A stretch of 16,567 nucleotides of DNA from positions 1 through 16,567 of the forward strand of contig JALPMN010000539.1 of assembly GCA_024243835.1 (NCBI GenBank), in the 5' to 3' direction. The notes under the pieces are model-generated. The model worked only from the letters and a program-made list of their open reading frames with translations. It was not told the origin of the DNA and searched no databases. Shown here piece by piece: positions 8,426-16,231 of the stretch. The translations under genes were made by a program, and so were the position numbers. Origin of the DNA: Enteropsectra breve (lineage: Eukaryota > Microsporidia). Every line of letters begins with the position of its first letter. The first letter of the stretch is position 1.

Positions 8426-8809
8426 GGAGCGCATGCAAAGCTTTGCCTTGAGCTTATCGACACCTCTTCTCGAAAAGCCCTAAGAACACCAAAACCAAAA
8501 ATCAAGACTGGTTGTATAAAGAATGGGATTTATCAGATAAACATTCTTTGTTTAAAGTTATAAATTTTGATAAGTTTTACTGATGGTAATAAGCTTAACT
8601 ATTGGTATAAGGCATATTTTTTTAAAAGAATTAATATAATATGTCGTGTTAGCCATATAAATAAATACTTTAATTAAATAACCTTTTATGTTAGATGTTT
8701 GCAACATAATACTTAATATATTTAAAGTATTTGCTTATTTTTCTAAATATTAACTCTTAGTTATCAATAAAAGGCCAGCTGAATCTTGGCTGCTAAATAC
8801 TACCAGCAG

Positions 8810-9724
8810 TTAATTATTTAAAGGTATACGTTGTGCAGTAACAAGGATGGTTGCGCCTCCCATTGTGATCTTGTATGTACCATTACTTTGTGGCTCTATA
8901 ATTTTAAGCTGATATGAAGAACTGGGAGACCATTTATAAGCACAGATTGCTGTAATTATTTTGTACCGGCAATCAGAAATTGGATTTTCATTATGATCTA
9001 ACGGGATAAAATATGGGTTTAGTTCTAACCCTTCTGTTCCTAGATGATAAAAGGAGACTAGTTCTAGTATAGCATAATCACTCAGCTTAAAATTATCAGA
9101 ATAGCTTTTAACTTCACAATGTTTGACATTGCATTCTTTTGGCCAATTGCGAAGATTGTGCACCCGTGAAGACCTTGATATATAAAATACATAATCTACC
9201 TTAGTAACACCTTCTATTTGATGAATGTTTAAAGCAACATTGCCTATAAGGCTTGTTCCTTTCGATATTTCTTCGTCAGTCTGGCACTGGCCCTTAGAAT
9301 GGAAATCAAGTTTTATTACTATTTTCTCAAACGGATTATCAGGGTTAGTCTTATTTTCCTTCATAAGTTCAGATAGATATAATGTACAATGAAATTCGAC
9401 ATCATCATATGATTTTTCATTATCCCATTCTAAGACTTTCGCTAAAGCTTTTTTACTGTCAGATGAAATTGCTGATAAGCGCAATCCATGCTCTCTAATT
9501 TTACGCAGTATTTGTAGGGTCTTGGTAAATGGTTGTTTATCTGCATCAAACTCATTGGCATCCAGATATGCATTAATTTCTGGTATCTCTTTAATCAGCG
9601 GGTAGAGTATTTTAAGCTTGGGAGATATTTTATCCGTAAGCATTTTAATTAAGAACCATATTGTAATGCCGATGCTTATTCCAATAGCACATAGAGCAGC
9701 TATTACCGTAATGATGGTATGCAT
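8810..9724 (-). CDS. Membrane-anchored USP-like protein, probably inactive (paralogue B)
   Basis: Protein of 304 residues, paralogue of the protein at 6924-7850, with an N-terminal transmembrane helix at about 4-27. The matching USP-like landmarks are LYPLIKEIPEI at 40-50 (Leu at the catalytic Cys position), a helix STLYLSELMKEN-like segment in place of the QDAxEF box, a C-x4-C pair (CNVKHC), NPYFIPLD, then YKIITAI, SSY where GHY is expected and NGTYKI. Catalytic Cys and His are therefore both replaced. It lacks the C-terminal NEQPSE tail of paralogue A. The pair arose by duplication and has diverged strongly in the middle (about 85-200). A CACCC motif precedes the ATG. USP homology is an inference; paralogy is clear from the sequence. 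Confidence 0.85.
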   Translation of the reverse strand: MHTIITVIAALCAIGISIGITIWFLIKMLTDKISPKLKILYPLIKEIPEINAYLDANEFDADKQPFTKTLQILRKIREHGLRLSAISSDSKKALAKVLEWDNEKSYDDVEFHCTLYLSELMKENKTNPDNPFEKIVIKLDFHSKGQCQTDEEISKGTSLIGNVALNIHQIEGVTKVDYVFYISRSSRVHNLRNWPKECNVKHCEVKSYSDNFKLSDYAILELVSFYHLGTEGLELNPYFIPLDHNENPISDCRYKIITAICAYKWSPSSSYQLKIIEPQSNGTYKITMGGATILVTAQRIPLNN

Positions 9725-9727
9725 CAG

Positions 9728-9750
9728 CTATGGGTGAATTTAAAAATTTT
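9728..9750 (-). promoter_or_regulatory. AAATTCACCCATAG start motif, paralogue B
   Basis: On the - strand AAAATTTTTAAATTCACCC precedes the ATG by a few bases. It is nearly the same element as before paralogue A. Confidence 0.5.
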
Positions 9751-9784
9751 CATTGCATTACTGCAAGAGGAATTATGATAAATA

Positions 9785-9796
9785 TCTTCCCCTTTT
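9785..9796 (-). promoter_or_regulatory. AAAAGGGGAAGA box upstream of paralogue B
   Basis: It shares an AAAGGGGA core with the box before paralogue A and sits at a similar distance from the ATG (about 61-72 bases). Confidence 0.35.
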
Positions 9797-10203
9797 TGCA
9801 ATATAAGATGCATTTTTATTTTATCATCATTAAGTGAAAACAGGGCAATTCTCGAAATAGTCGTTTTTATTTTTCATTTTGGCCTAGACATTAATTTTCT
9901 TTCAGTATCAAAAGAAATTGGCTGAAACTGTATGAAGGCGACAGCAAAAACATGTATTTCAATTAATTTTTGATAGTTTATGCAGCAAATATCTCGAATT
10001 GTCTTGTTAAAATCATTCATTATGTTTCTAAGACTTTTCTTACTATCGAAAGCTATTTGATTATGCTACTTAAAATAAACCTATGATCGTTGTATTAAAG
10101 ATATTCATAAATAGTATTACCATGCTTAATTATAAATTTGTAAGCTCTTCCATCGATTTCCTTTGTCATTCCTGGAATTATGAAGCAGTTCTCAATAATT
10201 CTC

Positions 10204-10217
10204 AAATTTTTATACCG
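10204..10217 (+). promoter_or_regulatory. AAATTTTTATACCG start motif of eIF3g
   Basis: The A/T run ends in CCG directly before the ATG at 10218. It favours this start over the ATG at 10083. Confidence 0.5.
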
Positions 10218-10709
10218 ATGGAAACTGTAAAATTTACACCAAACCAAAATAACATCGAGGCAAGAAAGAAAATAGTGCCCTTTGGAAGAGCAAGTGAACA
10301 CTCACCGGAGAGCATCAACACCATAAAGTTCCTTGTGGCTGGGGCGAATGAAAACACGGCAGAGGAGGTCATTGCTACTCAAAAGAAGGAAGAAAGCACT
10401 GGCGTGTACAGAGCACCAGTAATTGGAGCCAAAGCAGCTACTATTGTTACAACCGAAGTGAGTGTTAAAATAACTAACATACCCGCAACCATTGACTCTA
10501 CCGACACCCTTAGCAAGCTACTTAAGCTGAGATGTGGAAACAGCTACAATTTCTGCCGTCTCATTTTTGACAAAGAAACAAGGAAATCGCGCGGGCTGGC
10601 ATATGTTGTGTGTAAAGACCAGGAAGAGGCTGTAAAATTCACTAAACTAGCATCAGAAATAATAGTGGAAAACATGCGTTTGTGTGTGGAAGTTGTAGAC
10701 AGTCATTAA
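10218..10709 (+). CDS. TIF35: Translation initiation factor eIF3 subunit g, compact
   Basis: Protein of 163 residues from the ATG next to the A/T-CC motif. The N-terminal block EARKKIVPFGRA matches the eIF3g segment that reads ERKxWxKFG in other eukaryotes. GVYRAP corresponds to the GxYVPP linker. A C-terminal RRM follows (RNP2-like VKITNIP near 86-92; RNP1 RGLAYVVC preceded by KETRKS, near 119-130). The Cys-rich zinc knuckle between these parts in yeast Tif35 and animal eIF3g is absent, and the protein is much shorter than yeast Tif35 (about 274). eIF3g helps scanning and re-initiation as part of eIF3 on the 40S subunit. A generic RRM protein is the alternative, but the N-terminal block makes eIF3g likely. 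Confidence 0.82.
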   Translation: METVKFTPNQNNIEARKKIVPFGRASEHSPESINTIKFLVAGANENTAEEVIATQKKEESTGVYRAPVIGAKAATIVTTEVSVKITNIPATIDSTDTLSKLLKLRCGNSYNFCRLIFDKETRKSRGLAYVVCKDQEEAVKFTKLASEIIVENMRLCVEVVDSH

Positions 10710-11427
10710 TGGTTCACCTTTCTATAATAAAATAAAGCGAGAAATTATTTTTAATCCAAGTCGGTATCAAAATGTTAGGCATTTACTTTTTATAAATTAA
10801 AATTCATGAAGACTGCTCCCAAAATACTTAAGCCTGTCATAAAATTAAGCTTTAGTTTAATCCATTTCACTTACAAAGCCCATTTAGTCTAAAAATAATG
10901 GCTTATGAATTCATTTATCTTTAAAAGATATTTCTGTATCTTCAGTCTTTTATAATTTAAGAGCAACGGAACTCACTTTAGAAACTGCTTCACATACTCA
11001 ACAAGAACAACAACTTTTCAAAAGAGGTCTAATATGAAGGTATTGTACAGTTTCCTGTCAAACAAGCACTTTAGAGCCCAAAGAGAGCATCTTCCCAGCA
11101 TTATTACTGCATTTAGTAACTTATTTTACGCAAAATTCAGCCAATAGTTTTCTAACTTTTCTAAACGATTTTATTTCCTGCGCCAGTACACAACTAATTA
11201 TAAAGACGCAGAGTAAATAAGTTTAGGAAATACTGCAAGACTCACTTTAGCCATACTATTTAATAAATTGCTACTTTTTCTTGCAGAAAAGTTTGCTTTT
11301 TGTCACAATTCATTAATATTAAGGGCATTAATCATCAGCAAAAATGATAAAAATTAACTTTCGTTATTATTTTTTCAAATTTTTCTTGATACAAATAGAA
11401 AGGTTATTTAAAATTTGGGTCTAAAAT

Positions 11428-11442
11428 GACTATTAAAAGAGT
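11428..11442 (+). repeat. Left 15-bp direct repeat
   Basis: GACTATTAAAAGAGT, repeated exactly at 11572-11586. The two copies bracket the structured element and could be a target-site duplication. Confidence 0.6.
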
Positions 11443-11464
11443 AATAATAATAAACAATTTATTC

Positions 11465-11577
11465 ATAGGTCTCTGCTCAAAGTAAAAAGTTTATAAAAAA
11501 ACCTCTGAGCTCGCTATAAACTCATTCTGGGCACCAGCCCTATCATACCCTTTCGGGCTTTGATTATTGGAGACTAT
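11465..11577. ncRNA. Candidate structured RNA, cloverleaf-like
   Basis: Nested complementarity is visible. The outer stem pairs ATA (11465-11467) with TAT (11575-11577), skips one G, then pairs GTCTC (11469-11473) with GAGAC (11570-11574). A second stem pairs TCAAAG (11477-11482) with CTTTGA (11558-11563). Inside are three hairpins: GTTTATA/TATAAAC (11489-11495, 11515-11521), GGGC-ACCA-GCCC (11529-11540) and CCC-TTTC-GGG (11548-11557, a GAAA tetraloop when read on the - strand). It is a GC-richer island in AT-rich spacer. The strand is undecided and no known RNA family (5S, U-snRNA, SRP, RNase P, tRNA) matches by eye. Confidence 0.42.
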
Positions 11578-11586
11578 TAAAAGAGT
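11572..11586 (+). repeat. Right 15-bp direct repeat
   Basis: Exact second copy of the repeat at 11428-11442. Its first six bases also take part in the outer stem of the structured element. Confidence 0.6.
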
Positions 11587-11691
11587 TAAAATATTAACTG
11601 AGACTGAAATTTAAGTTTTATTACAATAAAAGAAAGGCTTGTAATAAAAAGAAGCTTAAAAAAGAATAGTATTTAATCGAATAACCATTCT

Positions 11692-14319
11692 TTATTCCGA
11701 ATATGCACCCAATGCTGCCTGTGGAATGTAGTCCAGCGCTGCCAGCATCTGGCTGTAGAAATTGCCGTGATGCTCTTTTATGCTATCAAGAGCACTAGAG
11801 CTGCCCATAAAGTCAGCAAATAAACCCTCTAGTCGCGTGTTTCTCAGTCTTTCCAGCTTGTCAATCAGATTGCATCTCGTTTGCCAAGTGCATTTTGGCT
11901 TAGCCTCCAAGATAACGTCTATTGCCTCCCACGCCTTTGTAAACTCAATGAACTTCATTTGCAGCTTGAAAGCATCGTTTCCGTTCTGTTTATTTGTGCT
12001 GATAATTCTTTCCATCAGGCGCCTGGCAATCTCTGTGCCGTGCTTTGCGCGATGCATCAGGAAGAATATGTTGGCATGGTAGTATCCATTCGGCAGCGCG
12101 GCCAGTGCCTCAAAGATATTCAGGATACTTTCTTTCTCGCCATCCAGAGCATTTCCCCAGCACCACACGACCAGCTCTGCCTGCTCCTTGGTGCTGACTA
12201 TATCGCCTGTTTTATCCAGCACGTGCTGCAGTATCGTCTTCAAGTGCCGCTTGATGAATCTGTACTTTATGTTTTTGCCTTCGGCGTTCCACAGAGTATA
12301 AATCAGTTCCGGAAAATTGTTTCTCTCGCACCACTGTGCAACATCTTTTTCCAGCCAGGCCTCGCATCGGAGCGAGTCGTAGAACCTTGGGATCAGCGGC
12401 AGCAGACCGGTGTCGTGGACTGGGTAATTTGTGCTCTCGACTAAAAGATCGTCTGCAATCTCGTCTGCGAGTGTGCAGAGCGGCAGCTGTGTGGCAAAGC
12501 AGACATCATGCAGAAAACGTTTGTACTCGGCAGACGAACAGTGCTTCTTACACAGCTGTGGGACGGTCTTCAGGCCCACATACATGAGATTTCTCCCGTT
12601 GCTAGCTAAACTCTCTGCGGCATATTTCATTTTAAATTCCTCAACAGGAATATCGAATCTATACAAGAGCTCTTTTCGATTATGATTCAGAGCCTTGAGA
12701 ATAATCATTTCATTAAACTCTTTTTCCGACAAACTAATAATCAAGTTTTCAAAGCCCGTAGCGTCCGAAATGAACAAGAAACTGAGATCTTTAAACAGAA
12801 AAGCCAGAAAAGAACTCTTTTGAATGACAGATCTGTATTGCTTATTATAGAACATACAGATTTTCAAAAGTGCTATCTGATTTGGCAAAGGGAGAGATCC
12901 ATTACTTGAGAGAATTCTCGTAGCTAGGGTATTATAGAAAAGATATTGATTTTTAAGTTCGCGAGAGTTGTTACTTTCTAACTCTTGTGCAAGCTTCATT
13001 ATTTTTTTCAGGTAAAATATCAGAGGAATAAAATCCTGTTTTTTCTCATCAAGAGGTATGGCAGAAAAGCAACTGCCCGCTTCATATGCGTGTTTCCCAA
13101 AGCTGTGGCTCATCTTTTGTAAGCCCTGCTCCACAACATTCACAAGATCTGCAGCTGTATACAGATTTTTAGATCGAATGTTTTTTTGCAATGCATTTCT
13201 TGTTTGATGTAGTGGAACAGCTAGCTCTAAGCAACTAAAAAGAAAGCTGTGTTTGGAAAAGAGATACTTTCTGATAAACTGTACTGATTCTCGTCTGTTT
13301 GACAGATTAAGATAGCTGTACAACATCCATTTGCAGAAACTTTTATGTTTTTCAGCATGCTCTTCGGTAAAACACTCAATTATTTTCATGATGTATTCAG
13401 CTATTTTTTTGTTATCTGTGCATTTTTCCAAAAGCTTTTCCCAGACATAATATTTATGTTCTTTGGGGTCTTCGACTGTATTATTCAGATATTTGCACAA
13501 AACGGCGATTATTTGATCATTTTCGAACGAGTCCATGTCTTTATCGTGCAAATATAATTCTAAGCTTGAAATAAGGTATCTTTTTCCTTTAAACTGGCAT
13601 TTTTTAACTTTTTTTGTAATTTTCTCAACGAAAGAACTGCTTGTGTTGTTGCTTTTCAAAACTGTCACAAGATCTTCTTTATATTTTCCTAATGTTTTGC
13701 AAATATACGCCAATTCATATGGCCTGGTGCTTTTCTCCAAGCAGTTCATAATAACAGAAAATCTCTCATCGGAAGTCTCTACTTTGCCACATTCAAGACA
13801 CTCACCGAATGAAACCAGTGAATACCCAGATGCATTTTTGGGCGTTCGAAATAGAAAGCATTCTCGATGGTAAGCTTTTTCTTGGCATGAGAAACATTTT
13901 TTCACATGCAATCCCACTGTACAAACAGATCTTTCTTCATATGGAAAGCGTGATATTCCCGTGATCTTTTTCAAGGTAAATGAAGCTGGAAATAGATCTG
14001 AATTCAGCGACTCATTACAAAATGGGCAGATTTTACCCAATACTTTTACCTGACTTTCAATTTTTGATCTCAACACTTGTACCTTAAAAGGTTCAGTAGA
14101 ATAGCCTGGCTCAGGCATGCTACTTATATTATTCGGTGATGATGAAAAATTTTCGTGATCACTTTGAGAATTTTTAGGGACTTTTGATGGCTGATCATCC
14201 GGAGAGGAGGAAGATCTCTTGTTCGTTTTATCTGGCTGCAAGCTAGGAGGTGTGTTGGAAGCACCTAAGAATTGACTTAACAGCAGGGCAACTGCTATTA
14301 TTTTACAGGTTTTGTCCAT
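11692..14319 (-). CDS. Large predicted secreted protein with PHD/RING-like zinc module
   Basis: Protein of 875 residues. A signal peptide is clear: MDKTC, hydrophobic core IIAVALLLSQFLGA, cleavage near residue 20-22. A Ser/Pro/Lys-rich disordered stretch follows (about 23-75). A zinc module spans 98-177: C98, C101, C133, H138, C142, C145, H151, C154, C174, C177. The subset C98/C101/C142/C145/H151/C154/C174/C177 fits a C4HC3 (PHD or RING-CH) pattern; C98/C101/C133/H138/C142/C145/C174/C177 nearly fits a C3HC4 RING. The remaining 700 residues look alpha-helical and repeat-like, without membrane segments or a recognised family. A zinc module usual in nuclear or ubiquitin proteins behind a signal peptide suggests export toward the host or a lumenal role; this is inference. 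A GGCCC motif lies seven bases before the ATG, and AATAAA overlaps the stop. Confidence 0.88.
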   Translation of the reverse strand: MDKTCKIIAVALLLSQFLGASNTPPSLQPDKTNKRSSSSPDDQPSKVPKNSQSDHENFSSSPNNISSMPEPGYSTEPFKVQVLRSKIESQVKVLGKICPFCNESLNSDLFPASFTLKKITGISRFPYEERSVCTVGLHVKKCFSCQEKAYHRECFLFRTPKNASGYSLVSFGECLECGKVETSDERFSVIMNCLEKSTRPYELAYICKTLGKYKEDLVTVLKSNNTSSSFVEKITKKVKKCQFKGKRYLISSLELYLHDKDMDSFENDQIIAVLCKYLNNTVEDPKEHKYYVWEKLLEKCTDNKKIAEYIMKIIECFTEEHAEKHKSFCKWMLYSYLNLSNRRESVQFIRKYLFSKHSFLFSCLELAVPLHQTRNALQKNIRSKNLYTAADLVNVVEQGLQKMSHSFGKHAYEAGSCFSAIPLDEKKQDFIPLIFYLKKIMKLAQELESNNSRELKNQYLFYNTLATRILSSNGSLPLPNQIALLKICMFYNKQYRSVIQKSSFLAFLFKDLSFLFISDATGFENLIISLSEKEFNEMIILKALNHNRKELLYRFDIPVEEFKMKYAAESLASNGRNLMYVGLKTVPQLCKKHCSSAEYKRFLHDVCFATQLPLCTLADEIADDLLVESTNYPVHDTGLLPLIPRFYDSLRCEAWLEKDVAQWCERNNFPELIYTLWNAEGKNIKYRFIKRHLKTILQHVLDKTGDIVSTKEQAELVVWCWGNALDGEKESILNIFEALAALPNGYYHANIFFLMHRAKHGTEIARRLMERIISTNKQNGNDAFKLQMKFIEFTKAWEAIDVILEAKPKCTWQTRCNLIDKLERLRNTRLEGLFADFMGSSSALDSIKEHHGNFYSQMLAALDYIPQAALGAYSE

Positions 14320-14343
14320 CTTTAAGGGCCATAAAAAATTTTC
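14320..14343 (-). promoter_or_regulatory. A/T run plus GGCCC start motif
   Basis: On the - strand AAAATTTTTTATGGCCC precedes the ATG by seven bases. It supports the start that yields the signal peptide. Confidence 0.5.
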
Positions 14344-14839
14344 TGCTACCTAAGAAAATTTTATTGTATTTCTTTTTGAGTGCTCAAGACAGCCTTTTCA
14401 TTATAAATCTTAATTATTTTGTACTTATAGCGTTACTTAAGGAGTTACATATGTTTTTGTTTGACTATGCCTGCCTAATATTAAAATATACTCTAAAGTT
14501 CATTAAATTTGAAAAAAGTGATTAAACTATCTTGATGGCCTCGCGATGATATAAAATATGAAGTTAAAGACTGATAATAAAGAACCATTTAATAATAATA
14601 ACTGTTGAAATAGAAATTTACTTAAAATTTTTACCACTTATCTGATCATTTGAATAGATATTGTTTTATGCTCACGAGTTTATGGATTGAATAATCACAG
14701 AATATCATTACACTTGTTTTATTTTGCGCAAACTAATAAATATAAAAGTAAAGATATTTTACGAAAATTTTGTTGCTAATTAAATAAAATTTTTCATGCG
14801 TTAGATTTATTAATTAAAAACAATCAACTAAAAATGCCC
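14344..14839. other. Divergent AT-rich intergenic region
   Basis: This spacer separates two divergent genes and should contain the promoter of the + strand gene. A 91-codon frame crossing from the preceding gene into it looks like chance. No RNA or repeat is recognised. Confidence 0.5.
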
Positions 14840-16231
14840 ATGACTATGAGAGGAGCGAATATGAAATCTCTTATTCTGATATTTATGGGATACTGTACCT
14901 ATATATCTGCAGTCTTGGTGGTATTCCTCCCTATTATTTATACGATATTCGGTCTGTTTATGTCTCTCTTGCTGCTTTGCTCTGGAGTTGTTGTGAATTC
15001 GTTAAAATTTTACATGCAGCACAGACTCGTGGACGAGACAAGGAGCCATGACCCTTTCTCTGACTCACACACCAGCGGTAGTTCATCTCAGAGATACGAG
15101 ATGCTAAGCTTAGCATCGGAAGATTCCGTGAGTATCAATATGCCTGATAATTCTCCAAAATCAGTAATTACAAATGCTGTGAAATTTTCCAGTGAGATCC
15201 TTAAGCATATAGCCAATATATGCTCGATAGGTATCTTTGGAATGATCGCTTACAATCTTCTTTTTTACATCGATGTAATGAGTGTTGGAAAAGACGGAAT
15301 TACTGAGTATGCTAAAGTTGTTCTTGCGGTTGTAGTTTCTGTATTGTCTGTATTATTAATATTGCTGAACAGCGTACATAAGCAGGTTAAATATGTTTTT
15401 GCCTGCGTTTCTGGCTTACTCCTATCAGTTGCACTGGTTTTTATGTTGCTTCCGACTGAACGCCACGAATTATTTTCATACTGCGCTCATGACAAAAATG
15501 TGAATGTCTTTGATGTTTCAAGATTCATTGCACTGCCTCTATTTTTATATGCCACGTCAGCCTTTGATTTATCCACACTGTCATTAGAGCTCAAAAATGC
15601 GTTAACTGCAAGTTTCAAGACGGCTGCGATGGTTGGTGGATCGATAACGGCAGTTATTATTGCCATTGTCTGCGATTTTAAAGGCAACTTGATAAGAAAA
15701 GACATGCTAAACTTGTTGTATTTCGAAAACTCCAAGGATCGTTCAATTGTAGACGCAAATATGTCCTTCTACGAATATTTAGATTCCATTATTCCATTGG
15801 CTGCTTTTAGTCTTCTTGCAATATTTTCTTCTTTATCCTCCATCAATAGCTACAAGCAGTTCTTTATGAAAAAAATAGGGTATTTTAGTGATCTGGGAAA
15901 AATGGCAGTAATGAGCATAGTGTTTGGGATATTCATTGGAATCCAGTCGTATCTACAGTTTAACTACGAGTTTTACTTGGATATGATGCTAACTATACTT
16001 GTCATAAGCCAGGTATACTACAGCTATATTTCATGGATGATCCTAAATTACAAGAATATTTTCAGGGGCTCAAAGAGCTTAAGAAATATCGGATATGTTG
16101 CAATAGGGATGTTCAGTTTTGTTATGTTCCTATGGATGCTTTTCAGCACTATATTCTTTTTCAAAGGAGCAGAGGTTACTGAACGAGCCGCAATCGAAAG
16201 TTATTGCAGAGCTTTGCTCTTCCCAAAATAA
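14840..16231 (+). CDS. Polytopic membrane protein, possible AAAP-type amino acid permease
   Basis: Protein of 463 residues from the ATG that directly follows CCC (ATGCCCATG); an ATG six bases earlier is the alternative. About eleven hydrophobic segments are visible, near residues 10-29, 31-53, 120-144, 158-176, 182-204, 228-244, 260-279, 315-335, 355-372, 379-398 and 417-441. The block with RFIALPLFLYATSAFD, then LELKNA and a following membrane helix ending near FKGN, resembles the TM6-TM7 region of amino acid/auxin permeases (AAAP, SLC32/36/38), which also have eleven passes. A Ser-rich loop of about 65 residues between segments 2 and 3 is unusual for that family. Such carriers would fit nutrient uptake by an intracellular parasite. 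The membrane nature is clear; the family is tentative. AATAAA overlaps the stop. Confidence 0.85.
   Translation: MTMRGANMKSLILIFMGYCTYISAVLVVFLPIIYTIFGLFMSLLLLCSGVVVNSLKFYMQHRLVDETRSHDPFSDSHTSGSSSQRYEMLSLASEDSVSINMPDNSPKSVITNAVKFSSEILKHIANICSIGIFGMIAYNLLFYIDVMSVGKDGITEYAKVVLAVVVSVLSVLLILLNSVHKQVKYVFACVSGLLLSVALVFMLLPTERHELFSYCAHDKNVNVFDVSRFIALPLFLYATSAFDLSTLSLELKNALTASFKTAAMVGGSITAVIIAIVCDFKGNLIRKDMLNLLYFENSKDRSIVDANMSFYEYLDSIIPLAAFSLLAIFSSLSSINSYKQFFMKKIGYFSDLGKMAVMSIVFGIFIGIQSYLQFNYEFYLDMMLTILVISQVYYSYISWMILNYKNIFRGSKSLRNIGYVAIGMFSFVMFLWMLFSTIFFFKGAEVTERAAIESYCRALLFPK

Larger units (their letters stand above)
7878..8809. other. Intergenic region between the two USP-like paralogues
   Basis: It holds a TCCCC box at 7915-7925 shared with the other paralogue, a doubtful 92-residue + strand ORF (8147-8425) and a 12-bp perfect palindrome GCAAAGCTTTGC at 8435-8446 in a locally GC-richer patch (about 8425-8520). 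No RNA gene is recognised in that patch. Confidence 0.45.
9725..10217. other. Divergent intergenic region between paralogue B and eIF3g
   Basis: This spacer should carry both promoters. Beyond the motifs listed separately, it is AT-rich with no gene. The frame of the next gene stays open to 10083 with an earlier ATG, but that leader has spacer-like composition. Confidence 0.5.
10710..11691. other. Gene-free kilobase with a structured element
   Basis: No convincing gene is present. A 37-codon frame at 11034-11147 is noted but not supported. The notable content is the structured segment at 11465-11577 with flanking direct repeats, listed separately. Sequence beyond it is AT-rich. Confidence 0.5.

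Noticed and set aside
8435..8446. Perfect 12-bp palindrome GCAAAGCTTTGC in a GC-richer patch
   Set aside because: A single short palindrome with no loop, flanking structure or tRNA-like boxes is not enough for an RNA or regulatory call.
10083..10217. 45-residue N-terminal extension of eIF3g
   Set aside because: An in-frame ATG exists, but the leader is AT-rich and unlike eIF3g, and the A/T-CC motif sits directly before the later ATG.
11034..11147. 37-codon + strand frame in the gene-free kilobase
   Set aside because: There is no CCC motif, signal peptide or domain. The upstream frame is open for only about 24 more codons, which is compatible with chance.
11881..12685. Several + strand frames of 83-187 codons opposite the large secreted-protein gene
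   Set aside because: They are antisense shadows of its GC-rich C-terminal coding region, without start motifs or recognisable domains.
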